Below are positions 18,317 through 26,842 of a stretch of 64,000 bases of DNA, piece by piece. Every line of letters starts with the position of its first letter. Positions within the stretch are counted from its first letter, which is position 1. The translations under genes and the position numbers were made by a program. The stretch is taken from NCBI GenBank assembly GCA_023437715.1, contig JAEZFK010000035.1:1-64000 (forward strand), written 5' to 3'. The notes under the pieces were generated by a model that saw only the letters and a list, made by a program, of their open reading frames with translations, was not told where the DNA came from and did not search any database. Origin of the DNA: Bacillota bacterium (GTDB lineage Bacteria > Bacillota > Clostridia > Lachnospirales > Lachnospiraceae).

Positions 18317-18568
18317 ATGCTTATTCTTCAACGAAAAAAGGAACAGTCGCTTACGATTGGAGATAATATCTGCATAACTGTCATTGATATTGGAAATGAC
18401 TGGGTGAAATTGGCCATTGATGCGCCAAGAGATGTCTCCATTCTGCGTACTGAGTTAATCGAAGCAGCATCAGCAAATCAGGAGGCCGTTTCCGTCACCT
18501 TAAATGTCGGTTCGATTTCCAGAATCAGTGATCTGATCAATGAACATAAAAACAGCGGAGATACCTGA
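18317..18568 (+). CDS. csrA: Translational regulator CsrA
   Basis: An 83-residue RNA-binding homodimer subunit; the start MLILQRKKEQSLTIGDNI is diagnostic. CsrA represses flagellin mRNA translation by binding GGA motifs and is antagonised by FliW. The last codons form the left arm of the terminator at 18550-18593. No flagellin gene is in the window, so its main target lies elsewhere. Confidence 0.96.
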   Translation: MLILQRKKEQSLTIGDNICITVIDIGNDWVKLAIDAPRDVSILRTELIEAASANQEAVSVTLNVGSISRISDLINEHKNSGDT

Positions 18569-18593
18569 GTTTACTTTGGTATCTTCGCTGTTT
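18550..18593. terminator. Bidirectional terminator spanning two stop codons
   Basis: AACAGCGGAGATACC (from 18551) pairs with GGTATCTTCGCTGTT (18578-18592) with one wobble. The csrA stop (18566-18568) and the opposing gene's stop (18571-18573) both lie in the loop. T-rich sequence follows on the plus strand and AAAA precedes the left arm, so both transcripts can end here. Confidence 0.85.
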
Positions 18594-19986
18594 CTTCTTC
18601 ACTTGAATTTTCCTTATGTAATTTTTCTCTTTGCAATCCTTTCTCTTTTTGTAATTCGTCCTTTTGTGATTCCTCTTTATATATATCCTCATCAGGGGCT
18701 TCTTCTTTAAACAGTTCTTTCCGTAGCTCTTCCCTGACTGATTCTTCCTCTTGAAATGCTTTCCAGTTCCGGATCCTTTTTACCAGAAACTTCCCAACTG
18801 CTTTCTGTTGTGCTCCCGTCGCTTTTTGGACTGCTTTCCTCCAGGCTTCCACTGCCTTTCGAATCACTTTCTCTTCTATTCCCTTATAAACAAACCTTAC
18901 TCCATACCGTCCAAGGCGCATAGCCCAGAAAGCCGGCAGCAGAAATTCTTTTGTTTCCAATATCGGATAAATGGTTTCCATATATTCTTCATCAGGAAAC
19001 AGCCATCTGATTATCTTTCTTAAATTCTCGGCTTTCCTGTCTCTGTCATAACAATCGGCAACCGTCTTGATCAAAGGGAGAAATTGAGAACTGATCTCCC
19101 GCCCCTCTGTTCCTTTGGTAAGGATATAAGATTCCATGGCATCATAAACTTCTACATTTTCAATCCCTGCGCCAGGTCCAAACCATCGGAGGGTAAGGTA
19201 TTCCAACCGCTCTGCGAATTCCGCAATCTTAAACTTTTCTAATTTTTCATAAATATAAGGCCATGAAAATAACTGGGCATTCTTTTTATAAAACACCCAG
19301 AAATCGACGATCTGATTCAAACTGATATCTCCTCTGGCATAGCAATCTGTCAGACGGCACATAAGAAACAGATATTTGTCATCCGGGGACATTTCCCGGA
19401 CATATCGAAAGCCTTTCCTGTTGGGTAAGGCTTTCAGCAGGCTTCTATAATATTTACGCATGAGTTTACTAAAAAACATGCTCTGATCGTAATGTAAAAC
19501 TCGTATTCCCGGAATACGGTAGTATAAATGTCCGCGCTCTTCCGTTTGACGCTCTTCAAAATCCACACTCTTAAGAGTTTCTTTAATGGAGCGTTCCTGC
19601 TTTTTAGCTGCGCCTATCTCTATGGATTCACAACAGCACATCTCTTCAATGGGATAACATCTGACAATATCATGATAATTCATGATAAAGCAGTTAATCC
19701 CCTTTATTTCCATAAGCGCACGCACCTGCTTCTCGCCTTCCCGCAGACGCTCCGGCCGGTAAACCGCTTCCAGATATTTATCAAAAAAGCGCTGTCTCAC
19801 GTTCTGCGGAATATTTCCAGGTAGTCCCATGATCCCATAATAAACCACATGGGCTATATGATGATAATCAGCCAGACGGAACATCTTCTCCCAGCTCAGC
19901 TGGCGCATTGGCTCCGGCGGCGCTTTCTGATTCATTACTGCTGACAATAATGTTATCAAATACCGCTCTTCATATCCTTTACTCAT
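18571..19986 (-). CDS. Degenerate nucleotidyltransferase-fold protein with charged tail
   Basis: A 471-residue protein resembling the uncharacterised nucleotidyltransferase family (NTP_transf_5): helical N-terminus with YHHIAHVVYYG, then a core (KGINCFIMNYHDIVRCYP) where family members carry a GD(I/V)D metal-binding motif. Here that position reads CCCESIEIGA, so catalytic Asp residues appear lost. The C-terminal 70 residues are almost entirely Glu/Lys/Gln repeats. Its role in a flagellar locus is unknown; family members often act on surface polysaccharides. AAGGA precedes the start. Confidence 0.5.
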   Translation of the reverse strand: MSKGYEERYLITLLSAVMNQKAPPEPMRQLSWEKMFRLADYHHIAHVVYYGIMGLPGNIPQNVRQRFFDKYLEAVYRPERLREGEKQVRALMEIKGINCFIMNYHDIVRCYPIEEMCCCESIEIGAAKKQERSIKETLKSVDFEERQTEERGHLYYRIPGIRVLHYDQSMFFSKLMRKYYRSLLKALPNRKGFRYVREMSPDDKYLFLMCRLTDCYARGDISLNQIVDFWVFYKKNAQLFSWPYIYEKLEKFKIAEFAERLEYLTLRWFGPGAGIENVEVYDAMESYILTKGTEGREISSQFLPLIKTVADCYDRDRKAENLRKIIRWLFPDEEYMETIYPILETKEFLLPAFWAMRLGRYGVRFVYKGIEEKVIRKAVEAWRKAVQKATGAQQKAVGKFLVKRIRNWKAFQEEESVREELRKELFKEEAPDEDIYKEESQKDELQKEKGLQREKLHKENSSEEETAKIPK

Positions 19987-20007
19987 TCATTTTCCATCCT
20001 TAAGCAA

Positions 20008-20029
20008 CCGGCGGTAGATGTACCGCCGG
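20008..20029. terminator. GC-rich hairpin downstream of the FliD-like gene
   Basis: Perfect nine-bp stem CCGGCGGTA (20008-20016) and TACCGCCGG (20021-20029) with a four-base loop, 27 nt after the stop of the FliD-like gene. No T run follows on either strand, so termination would be weak; it may protect the transcript's 3' end. Confidence 0.5.
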
Positions 20030-20055
20030 CAAATCACATCAAAATGATCATATCA

Positions 20056-21372
20056 TCATACCAGATAATTAATCATAAGCCCCAAAGCATTATAATTGCT
20101 CATATTATAAGCTCCTGTTTGGGAATATACGTTCATAAAGTTATAGGAATCATTGAGCAGATTCTTCTGCATATCTTCCAAATCATTACCGATCAGGCCA
20201 TAAGCGTTGGCTTTCATTGCCTCAGAAGCTACCTGAAAGCCTTTCTGGCCAATGCCATTGCTGCCTGACAGAAGTTCTTTCGTCAAATCCGGGGACTTCT
20301 TCAAGTTCTTCTTTAAGGTCTCCTCATCGAGCACCAGAGACCCGTCTTCCTTTGTAGTAATTCCCAGCTGCTCCAATGATTGCTTCGATGCCAGCCGGCC
20401 CGTCAGAGCCTCCAGCTGCTTCGGAACAGAGGCTCCCCGGTCTGTGTTATCCTGAAGAAGATCCAAAGCCTTGTTATAATTCTTTGTGAAGTCTTTCACA
20501 GCTGAGACAATCTTTTCGTCACTGACCTGAGAGGATATGGTTGCTTTTCCCGTGTCATGAAACGTAATCCCGATTCTTCCATTATCAATAGCAGCCTCAT
20601 TTACAGAGGATTCCCTGGTGGTCGTAACGCCTTTATCTGTAACGGAATAAATAGCGTTCTGAGCGGCTTTTGTTACCCTTTCCAGGCTATCGGCCACGCC
20701 GGTATCACCGGATACCTGGAAGCCGCTATTTTTACCGGTTTTTACGCTTTCCAGGCGGAGGGAGCTTGCCCCGTCTTTTTCTTCCACATAAGCTTTCACG
20801 TCAACATCTGATTGGCTGTTGATCTGGGCTGCGGCTTCTTTCAGCATCAGGTCATTGGTTTTTGAGGCTCCGTCTTCCCTGTACTGGCTGACTTTAACCT
20901 CAACAGACTTCCCCTGACTGTTGGATATGGAAAATGACATATCCGCCCCAGCCTGAGCAGAGCTTGTAACCGGATCACTGGTATTGACCTGAGCAGATGC
21001 CAGCTGAGTCACCTGCAGATCAATCTCTTTGCTGCTGCGGGCCTTATAACGCTCTGAAGCCTCTGCAACGGAATCATCTGAGCTCTTTACCTCCAGGTCA
21101 TTCACAACCCCTGTCCGGTTGCTCTGCCTCAGCGCATTGGAACTTTGCACCAAATCCGCCATAGTTGAGCTGTAGCTTTTTAAAAAGCTCATACTGGAAC
21201 TTCCATCCGTTGTCTCCACCCGGTTTAAACGGCTGACACGGCTGACAGGCTGTACCGCCTGCTGGTTTTCTATGTACCTGGACTGTATATTCCTGGCAGC
21301 CTTAAGCTGACTTAAGGAAAGCTGATAACGATAATACGAATTGCCGGTTGAACCGACTCCTCCGATTGCCAT
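20056..21372 (-). CDS. Second, shorter FliD-like flagellar protein
   Basis: A 438-residue protein whose C-terminal half resembles the FliD C-terminal domain: KIVSAVKDFTKNYNKALDLL, then RLASKQSLEQLGITTKEDG and a heptad-like end. The N-terminal 130 residues are Ser/Gln/Arg-rich and do not match a classical cap. It is distinct from full-length fliD at 23149-25902. GGGGG precedes the ATG and a sigma-28-like promoter lies at 21433-21458, implying late-class expression. It may be an alternative cap or a secreted filament-associated protein. Confidence 0.65.
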   Translation of the reverse strand: MAIGGVGSTGNSYYRYQLSLSQLKAARNIQSRYIENQQAVQPVSRVSRLNRVETTDGSSSMSFLKSYSSTMADLVQSSNALRQSNRTGVVNDLEVKSSDDSVAEASERYKARSSKEIDLQVTQLASAQVNTSDPVTSSAQAGADMSFSISNSQGKSVEVKVSQYREDGASKTNDLMLKEAAAQINSQSDVDVKAYVEEKDGASSLRLESVKTGKNSGFQVSGDTGVADSLERVTKAAQNAIYSVTDKGVTTTRESSVNEAAIDNGRIGITFHDTGKATISSQVSDEKIVSAVKDFTKNYNKALDLLQDNTDRGASVPKQLEALTGRLASKQSLEQLGITTKEDGSLVLDEETLKKNLKKSPDLTKELLSGSNGIGQKGFQVASEAMKANAYGLIGNDLEDMQKNLLNDSYNFMNVYSQTGAYNMSNYNALGLMINYLV

Positions 21373-21432
21373 AACTTTTTCCCCCTTTCTGGTGTGGTAA
21401 AAAGCATCGTCTTTAACTTTCTCTATATTTAT

Positions 21433-21458
21433 ATATCGGTTTTTTTATAAAAATCTTA
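21433..21458 (-). promoter_or_regulatory. Sigma-28-like promoter for the FliD-like gene
   Basis: On the minus strand TAAG (21455-21458) and CCGATAT (21433-21439) are separated by 15 nt, close to the sigma-D consensus TAAA-N15-GCCGATAT. The start codon lies about 60 nt downstream. The minus-35 box overlaps that of the plus-strand candidate at 21457-21483. Confidence 0.7.
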
Positions 21459-21483
21459 ACTTTAGTGGAAATATGTACGATAA
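21457..21483 (+). promoter_or_regulatory. Possible sigma-28-like promoter for the C39 peptidase gene
   Basis: TAAC (21457-21460), 15 nt, then TACGATAA (21476-21483). Each box departs from consensus by one or two bases. It shares its minus-35 region with the minus-strand promoter, so the two genes may be regulated together. Confidence 0.4.
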
Positions 21484-21531
21484 ATATTGTAGACATAAAA
21501 TGAAATTTTTCGCATAGAAAAGGTGAGTAAA

Positions 21532-22278
21532 GTGAACAGCATTTCCATTATTATTTTTAAAACTCTGTTCTTGGCTGCTGCCCCCTTTGCCATGACTTCT
21601 TCTTTTAATTCCCCAATGGAAAGAGGAGCCACGGCTGTTTCCTATGTTACCGCAGCGGTCGGAATGCCCTCCACAGCAGCTGAAATACCTTCAGAAACAG
21701 CTGATGCCCCTCAGGATGGCATATACGACATCATGCTTGACAGTGTATGCGGTCCTCTGACCTATTACAATCAGTCTGATGCCAGATGGGGCAATTATCT
21801 TTATGGGGGAATGGATCCTCTTTCTACTTACGGCTGTGGTCCCACGGTCATGGCCATGCTGATTACCAGCTTTACCGGCAATCAGATTCTTCCTACAGAA
21901 GTCGCCGACTGGGCCGCCTCCAATGGGAGCTGGTGTCCCAGAGAAGGCTCCTATCACCGGATTATTATGGACAGTGCACTGGCTTATGGATTAAGGGCCG
22001 CACCGCTTAAAGATTATACGTTTCAGGGAATTCAGAATGCGTTGAACTCGGGATACCTGGTAGTCGCTCTGATGAACAGGGGGCATTTTACCCAGCAAGG
22101 TCATTTTATTATCATAACAAAGGTTACAGAAGACGGCGAGCTGAGGCTTGCGGACTCCAATAACTATGACAATACAAAGTATGACTGGGATCCTTCCATT
22201 ATCCTCCAGGAGTTAAATCACCGGGCTTCAAACGGAGGTCCTCTGTGGATGATTGCTCCTCCTATTTCCTCTCAATAA
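21532..22278 (+). CDS. Secreted C39-type cysteine peptidase-like protein
   Basis: About 248 residues. The GTG at 21532 lies eight bases after AAAAGG (21518-21523); a GTG at 21523 overlaps that site. A hydrophobic start (SIIIFKTLFLAAAPFAM) looks like a signal peptide. The Peptidase_C39_2 domain has the Cys in TYGCGPTVMAM, His in GHFIIITKV and Asp in LADSNN, so a catalytic triad is present. The substrate is unknown. It is divergent from the FliD-like gene and convergent with fliT. Confidence 0.75.
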   Translation: MNSISIIIFKTLFLAAAPFAMTSSFNSPMERGATAVSYVTAAVGMPSTAAEIPSETADAPQDGIYDIMLDSVCGPLTYYNQSDARWGNYLYGGMDPLSTYGCGPTVMAMLITSFTGNQILPTEVADWAASNGSWCPREGSYHRIIMDSALAYGLRAAPLKDYTFQGIQNALNSGYLVVALMNRGHFTQQGHFIIITKVTEDGELRLADSNNYDNTKYDWDPSIILQELNHRASNGGPLWMIAPPISSQ

Positions 22279-22290
22279 GCAGCCGGACAA

Positions 22291-22686
22291 TTATTTATAA
22301 AAGGAATCCTTTCCTGCAAGGCGTGTGCTGATATGACGGTCTATCTCTATGGTCCGTTTCAGAATAAGCCCAAGGCTGTTTCCTTTTTCCATAAGCTTTC
22401 CAACCAGGGGATTGTCCGCATTTTGCGGCTCCCCTCCTTTCATCCACTCCCTTACCTGATTTCCTTCCTCAGGCGGCAGGGCCGATATCAGACAATGAAG
22501 ATTTCTGTTGCAAACCTCTGTTTTATCCATTTCTTCCTGGCGCATACCCAAAAGGATCTGGACGGAGGTTCTGTCATTCCGTGACAGAGAATCTCCCATT
22601 TCCCGGGTTATGCGCTCAATTTCTACGATACATTGATATTTCTTCTGCATTTCTTTCAGAATCTCAATCAACATTGGATCTTCCAT
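22291..22686 (-). CDS. fliT: FliT/FlgN-like small helical protein
   Basis: A 131-residue helical protein from the ATG at 22686, set by GGGAGG seven bases upstream. It follows fliS, the place of fliT in Bacillus, and its all-helical sequence (LIEILKEMQKKYQCIVEIERI) fits the FliT/FlgN chaperone class. FliT binds FliD and keeps it export-ready. Sequence similarity alone is weak; the symbol rests on position. Confidence 0.6.
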   Translation of the reverse strand: MEDPMLIEILKEMQKKYQCIVEIERITREMGDSLSRNDRTSVQILLGMRQEEMDKTEVCNRNLHCLISALPPEEGNQVREWMKGGEPQNADNPLVGKLMEKGNSLGLILKRTIEIDRHISTRLAGKDSFYK

Positions 22687-22727
22687 ATCTGTACCTCCCG
22701 ATATACTCACTTTCATAATCTGAAAAT

Positions 22728-22755
22728 GGCTGGAGAGAATATCTACCCTCCAGCC
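22728..22755 (-). terminator. Intercistronic hairpin between fliS and fliT
   Basis: GGCTGGAG (22728-22735) pairs with CTCCAGCC (22748-22755), loop 12 nt; on the minus strand it is followed by ATTTTC. Probably a partial terminator reducing fliT expression. Confidence 0.5.
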
Positions 22756-22761
22756 TTATTT

Positions 22762-23130
22762 TTAGCTGCTTAATCGCTGCGCCTCACGAAAAGCGTCTCT
22801 GAGTTCTATAATCAAAGGTCTGACCTCTGCTATGACCTCCGCTTTTCTTCCGGCCTTGATCCGGCTGAATTCATACAGAAAAAAATCATACATCCGTTTT
22901 AATTCGGCACTGATCTCATATTCATAATTCAAAGTATTTTTTAAATAAACGACGATTTCTGTGGACCGCTGCACGGACTGATCAAAAAGCGCATAGTCCT
23001 TTTTTTCCAGAGCAAGCTCCGCTCTGGTCAACCGCTTTAATAGCTCATCATAGAGAAGATTAAGCATCTCTCCAGGGGTCATCGTATTAATCGTCTGTTC
23101 TTTATAATGCTGATATCCGTATGAAGCCAT
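22762..23130 (-). CDS. fliS: Flagellin chaperone FliS
   Basis: A 122-residue four-helix chaperone that binds the flagellin C-terminus. The start MASYGYQHYKEQTINTMTP and LLNLLYDELLKRL-type helix are diagnostic, ending with the RDAFREAQ helix. It is 18 bases after fliD in the same minus-strand unit. Confidence 0.95.
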   Translation of the reverse strand: MASYGYQHYKEQTINTMTPGEMLNLLYDELLKRLTRAELALEKKDYALFDQSVQRSTEIVVYLKNTLNYEYEISAELKRMYDFFLYEFSRIKAGRKAEVIAEVRPLIIELRDAFREAQRLSS

Positions 23131-23148
23131 CGTTTACCTCACCATTCC

Positions 23149-25902
23149 TTACGAGCTTAGAGAGCTAAGATAACTGCTCTGGGAATTCATCTGTGATATT
23201 AAAGTTTCCAAATTGGTAAATTGTGAAATGTATCGGTCTGTTTCAGTAGACAGCTTATCCTGAAGAGTTTTTATGTAATCATCAAGGCTGTCCATGGATT
23301 TTTGAAGGCTGTTGGAAAGGATACTGGTGGGCGAATACGTGGAACCGGCTTTTTCAATCAGTATACCTTTTACAGCGCCGCTGGTGGAGGCATACTTGTC
23401 CGTGACCGCTTTCATTTTGGCCATAATCCCATCGCTTTCTCCTGTCGCGCTGTTTGAAGTCCTGGTAAATACCTTTTTCAAGGTTTCCGGATCCGCTTCA
23501 AGAGCAGCCCGGAATTTCGACTCATCAAATACAAGCTTTCCATTGTCTCCATAACTGCTACTTATTGTGATTCCATAAGATTCCAGAGTCTTTTTATCTG
23601 CCGAGCCACTGTTTATAATGAAACGCAGGCTGTCGGAAAGAGTTCTCAAATCACTGTCGTTGAAAAGAAGACCTGTCTTTGCTTTGTCCTCCCAAGCCTT
23701 AATCTGACTTTCTGTCATATCTGCTTTCTGCTCATCCGTCAACGGAGCATAATCTCGGTTTGGCTTAGTGGTCAGCTGGCTGTTGACAAGATCAACAATG
23801 GAATTATAATCCTTGATCATATCCGATACGGCAGACGTAATCTTGTCGGTATTCAACTTGGAGGTAAAGGTTACGGGTTCAGTATTTGGAAGTTTGCTGT
23901 TGGCATCCAGGATGAGTTTTCCATCAGTATCATAGCTAAAGGTTCCAAAGGTTCCGTTTGCAGTTATAGTCATCCCATCCAGACTGAAAGTATTGCTTCC
24001 GCGGGTCAGTTCAATCACATCATCGGAGCCTGCATATTTTACTGCCACAACAGCATCTGTACCTTGGGAAACATTATTTATGTCTGATCCAAAGAGCAGA
24101 CCGGCATCACCTGTACTTGAATTTTCATCTTCAGGATCAAGCTTAAAGGATATCTTTCCTGCCGCCCCCCCCTCGGTCGAAACAATTGAAAATTTATCAA
24201 CGGCCGACATATAACTCATGGTAACGCGGGCATCTGAGGAATTAACAGCAGAAATAATTTGGCTTAAACTGCTGTTATAAGTAAGACCCTTTATATCTGT
24301 ACCATTGATTTTCAGCTTCATCTCCTGATTTGAGTATTTTTCCATGGCAGACTGCAGGCCATCATCGGAAGACCCAACCGTTGTGTGTCCGCCGCCTTCA
24401 GTTGACCCATAGTAGTCAAGAGCCTTATTTATGCTTTCCAAATCCCCATCTGACATATGGGGATTGTTCTCCTTAATAAGATTTTTTAAATCTTCAATTG
24501 TAGTACTGCCCTGTACCTTTTCTCCAAGGGCTTTTACGGCGATCAGAACCTTATTGGTACCTTCCAGATATTCGGGAAGCTTGCCTGTAATGTCCTTTAA
24601 GCCGGATTCAGCCAATGACGCGGATAAATTTAAGCGGTTGGACTCCCCATAGGCCACGTTCAAGGCTCCGTCTTTTCCCAGTAAATCTGCACTGCCGGAA
24701 GATATGGACAGGACAGATGAATTGTCAGGTGATCCCCCAGGAAGTGTGGTATGAAATTCCAGATGACTTCCCTCAATGCTTACTGCAATTCTTCCGGTTC
24801 CAAACGCCTTGTCAAGCTTCTCCTGCAGATCTTTCTTTACTACATTCAGAGCATCGTCATTGCTTGCATTTGCATTCAATTGTAATTTTAAAGATTCTGA
24901 ATCCATAAATGAAATTGATTTTCCTGTCCCATTATATGTAAAAGTAATACTTTTTCCGCCAATTCGGTCGAAAAAATCTTTCTTCTTAAAAAACGACTGC
25001 TGCTGGTTATCGTTCTGAATACCGTCCTGCTTAATCTCTTTATCAGCATCTGACACTTCACTGATATCATTTTGGTTTTCTCCCAAAATACCCAGAGCCT
25101 TAAGAACGTCAGTACTTCCCCCGGTGATCAGAAGTGAATTACCCCCTTCCCCGTTAAAGGATAGGTTAAGACTGAATCCTTTTGAGTTGGGTCCGTCATC
25201 ATCCGCTTTTTCTTCCGTCGTTACCGTAAGCACATCGCCCAGGGTCTTTCCATTTCCAATGGATACCTGCTTAAGGGCTTTCTGGAAAGATTCCTCGGCC
25301 TTTTCCGCGGTTGAATAATCATAATCCGGACCGTTGCCCAGATTAACATTTAACGCAGTTCCTCCGTATTTAAAGGTAAGACTCTGCCCTTCTAGCCTGC
25401 TGACCGATTCTGTATCAAGCTTGATGTTGCCATCCTCGTCCTTACCCATTATATTTATGTCTCCCGTGCTTAAAACACGGTCCGATACCGTACTGCTCGA
25501 ACTCATGGTGGCCGCCTTTGCCAGCGACTTCACTCCGACAACCGAGACGGAATTCGTAAGCGAAGAACTGCCCGACACGCTTACATACTGGCTGTTGGCC
25601 CCTGAAGCCGAAACGCTGCCGGAGGTCCAGAAGCTGGCGCTCGACAGGTTTGTCGAACTGGTATAAGACATATACTTTTGTGCGAATTCAACTAACGGCG
25701 AGCTGATGGAACGGTAAGCCTCCTGCTGCCATGTATATGTCTGCTTTTTCTGCTGCTGCTTTGCGATCTTCGACCTGGTAGCAGCAGTCATGCTTTCGAT
25801 TAAGCTGTCTCTATCCAATCCACTGGCAAGACCGCCATAACCTCTTATGGAGGACGCAGATGAAGAAGTGCCTATATTCGTACTACTGGATAATGATGCC
25901 AT
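23149..25902 (-). CDS. fliD: Flagellar filament cap FliD (unusually large)
   Basis: A 917-residue filament cap and filament-growth factor, nearly twice the usual 450-550 residues. The N-terminal FliD_N region includes GYGGLASGLDRDSLIESM; the C-terminal FliD_C region is at about 640-917, with a terminal coiled coil (SLDDYIKTLQDKL...). The extra length is in the Ser/Gly/Asp-rich middle, which would form outward-facing domains. AAAGGAG lies upstream of the ATG. The upstream spacer has GTCGATAA, a partial sigma-28 minus-10. Confidence 0.93.
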   Translation of the reverse strand: MASLSSSTNIGTSSSASSIRGYGGLASGLDRDSLIESMTAATRSKIAKQQQKKQTYTWQQEAYRSISSPLVEFAQKYMSYTSSTNLSSASFWTSGSVSASGANSQYVSVSGSSSLTNSVSVVGVKSLAKAATMSSSSTVSDRVLSTGDINIMGKDEDGNIKLDTESVSRLEGQSLTFKYGGTALNVNLGNGPDYDYSTAEKAEESFQKALKQVSIGNGKTLGDVLTVTTEEKADDDGPNSKGFSLNLSFNGEGGNSLLITGGSTDVLKALGILGENQNDISEVSDADKEIKQDGIQNDNQQQSFFKKKDFFDRIGGKSITFTYNGTGKSISFMDSESLKLQLNANASNDDALNVVKKDLQEKLDKAFGTGRIAVSIEGSHLEFHTTLPGGSPDNSSVLSISSGSADLLGKDGALNVAYGESNRLNLSASLAESGLKDITGKLPEYLEGTNKVLIAVKALGEKVQGSTTIEDLKNLIKENNPHMSDGDLESINKALDYYGSTEGGGHTTVGSSDDGLQSAMEKYSNQEMKLKINGTDIKGLTYNSSLSQIISAVNSSDARVTMSYMSAVDKFSIVSTEGGAAGKISFKLDPEDENSSTGDAGLLFGSDINNVSQGTDAVVAVKYAGSDDVIELTRGSNTFSLDGMTITANGTFGTFSYDTDGKLILDANSKLPNTEPVTFTSKLNTDKITSAVSDMIKDYNSIVDLVNSQLTTKPNRDYAPLTDEQKADMTESQIKAWEDKAKTGLLFNDSDLRTLSDSLRFIINSGSADKKTLESYGITISSSYGDNGKLVFDESKFRAALEADPETLKKVFTRTSNSATGESDGIMAKMKAVTDKYASTSGAVKGILIEKAGSTYSPTSILSNSLQKSMDSLDDYIKTLQDKLSTETDRYISQFTNLETLISQMNSQSSYLSSLSS

Positions 25903-26003
25903 ATGAAAACTCCTTTCTAAAATGCAAACATCCTAAATTTCATCAAAAATCGGATTTTTTCTTGTTTTCTCTATACTTATTTATCGACATATTGTATACT
26001 AAA

Positions 26004-26018
26004 GATAATAGTATTATC
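26004..26018. promoter_or_regulatory. Palindromic operator candidate between fliD and parA
   Basis: GATAATA (26004-26010) and TATTATC (26012-26018) form a perfect inverted repeat around one base in the divergent region. It could bind a dimeric regulator controlling fliD and the ParA-ComFB pair. Confidence 0.4.
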
Positions 26019-26044
26019 TCAATTTATGAATGGAGGAATCGAAC

Positions 26045-26827
26045 TTGTCAACTGTAATTGCTATTACAAATCAAAAAGGCGGCGTAGGCAAAACTACCAC
26101 TTCCTGCTCTCTTGCCTGCGGTCTGGCCATGAATCATAAAAGAGTTTTGGCAGTTGATTTAGACCCGCAGGGGAATCTGGGCTTCAGCCTTGGACTGGAA
26201 ATCGAATCATGCGCTACCATTTATGAAGTTTTTAAGGGAACCGCCACATTGCAGGAAGCAATCCGGCCTGCAAAGCATTGTGATGTCATCTCATCCAACA
26301 TCCTCTTAAGCGGTGCTGAGCTGGAATTCACGGGAAAACAACGGGAATGTATGCTGAAAAACCTGCTCTCCACCGTAGCCGGATATTATGACTATATTAT
26401 TATTGACACTCCTCCTGCCTTAAATATCCTGACCGTCAACGCCTATGCGGCTGCAGATTACTTAATCATTCCAATGGTTCCGGAAATCTTAAGCCTGTTA
26501 GGGGTATCCCAGATCAAGGAGACCATCAATACTGTCCGTGCAACCGTGAATCCTAATCTTGTGGTTTTAGGAATTCTGCTCAATAAATATAATACCAGAA
26601 CACTCCTTTCCAGAGAAGTAAAGGACATGGCACAGAACATTGCTTCTCAAATCGGTACCAGAGTATTCGATACATATATCCGCTCCAGTGTCAGCGTGGC
26701 GGAGGCTCCTGCCCAAGGGGAAAATCTTCTGGACTATGCTCCCCGCTCCAATCCGGCCATAGATTATAAAAATCTGGTCTCTGAGGTAGTGGAACTGATC
26801 AGACAACGTTCGAATCAACTATCTTGA
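26045..26827 (+). CDS. ParA/MinD-type ATPase
   Basis: About 260 residues from the TTG at 26045, which lies eight bases after GGAGG (26032-26036); an ATG at 26030 overlaps that site. The deviant Walker A is KGGVGKTT with the signature Lys11 and Lys16, followed by VDLDPQGN and the IIIDTPP Walker B. Soj-type sequence without an obvious C-terminal membrane-targeting helix. Such ATPases position cargo by dimer-monomer cycling. It is in an operon with a ComFB-domain protein, 15 bases apart. A chromosomal parAB role is unlikely since no ParB/HTH partner follows. FlhG is absent from its usual place, so a flagellar positioning role is plausible. Confidence 0.85.
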   Translation: MSTVIAITNQKGGVGKTTTSCSLACGLAMNHKRVLAVDLDPQGNLGFSLGLEIESCATIYEVFKGTATLQEAIRPAKHCDVISSNILLSGAELEFTGKQRECMLKNLLSTVAGYYDYIIIDTPPALNILTVNAYAAADYLIIPMVPEILSLLGVSQIKETINTVRATVNPNLVVLGILLNKYNTRTLLSREVKDMAQNIASQIGTRVFDTYIRSSVSVAEAPAQGENLLDYAPRSNPAIDYKNLVSEVVELIRQRSNQLS

Positions 26828-26842
26828 AAGGAGTTTTAAACC

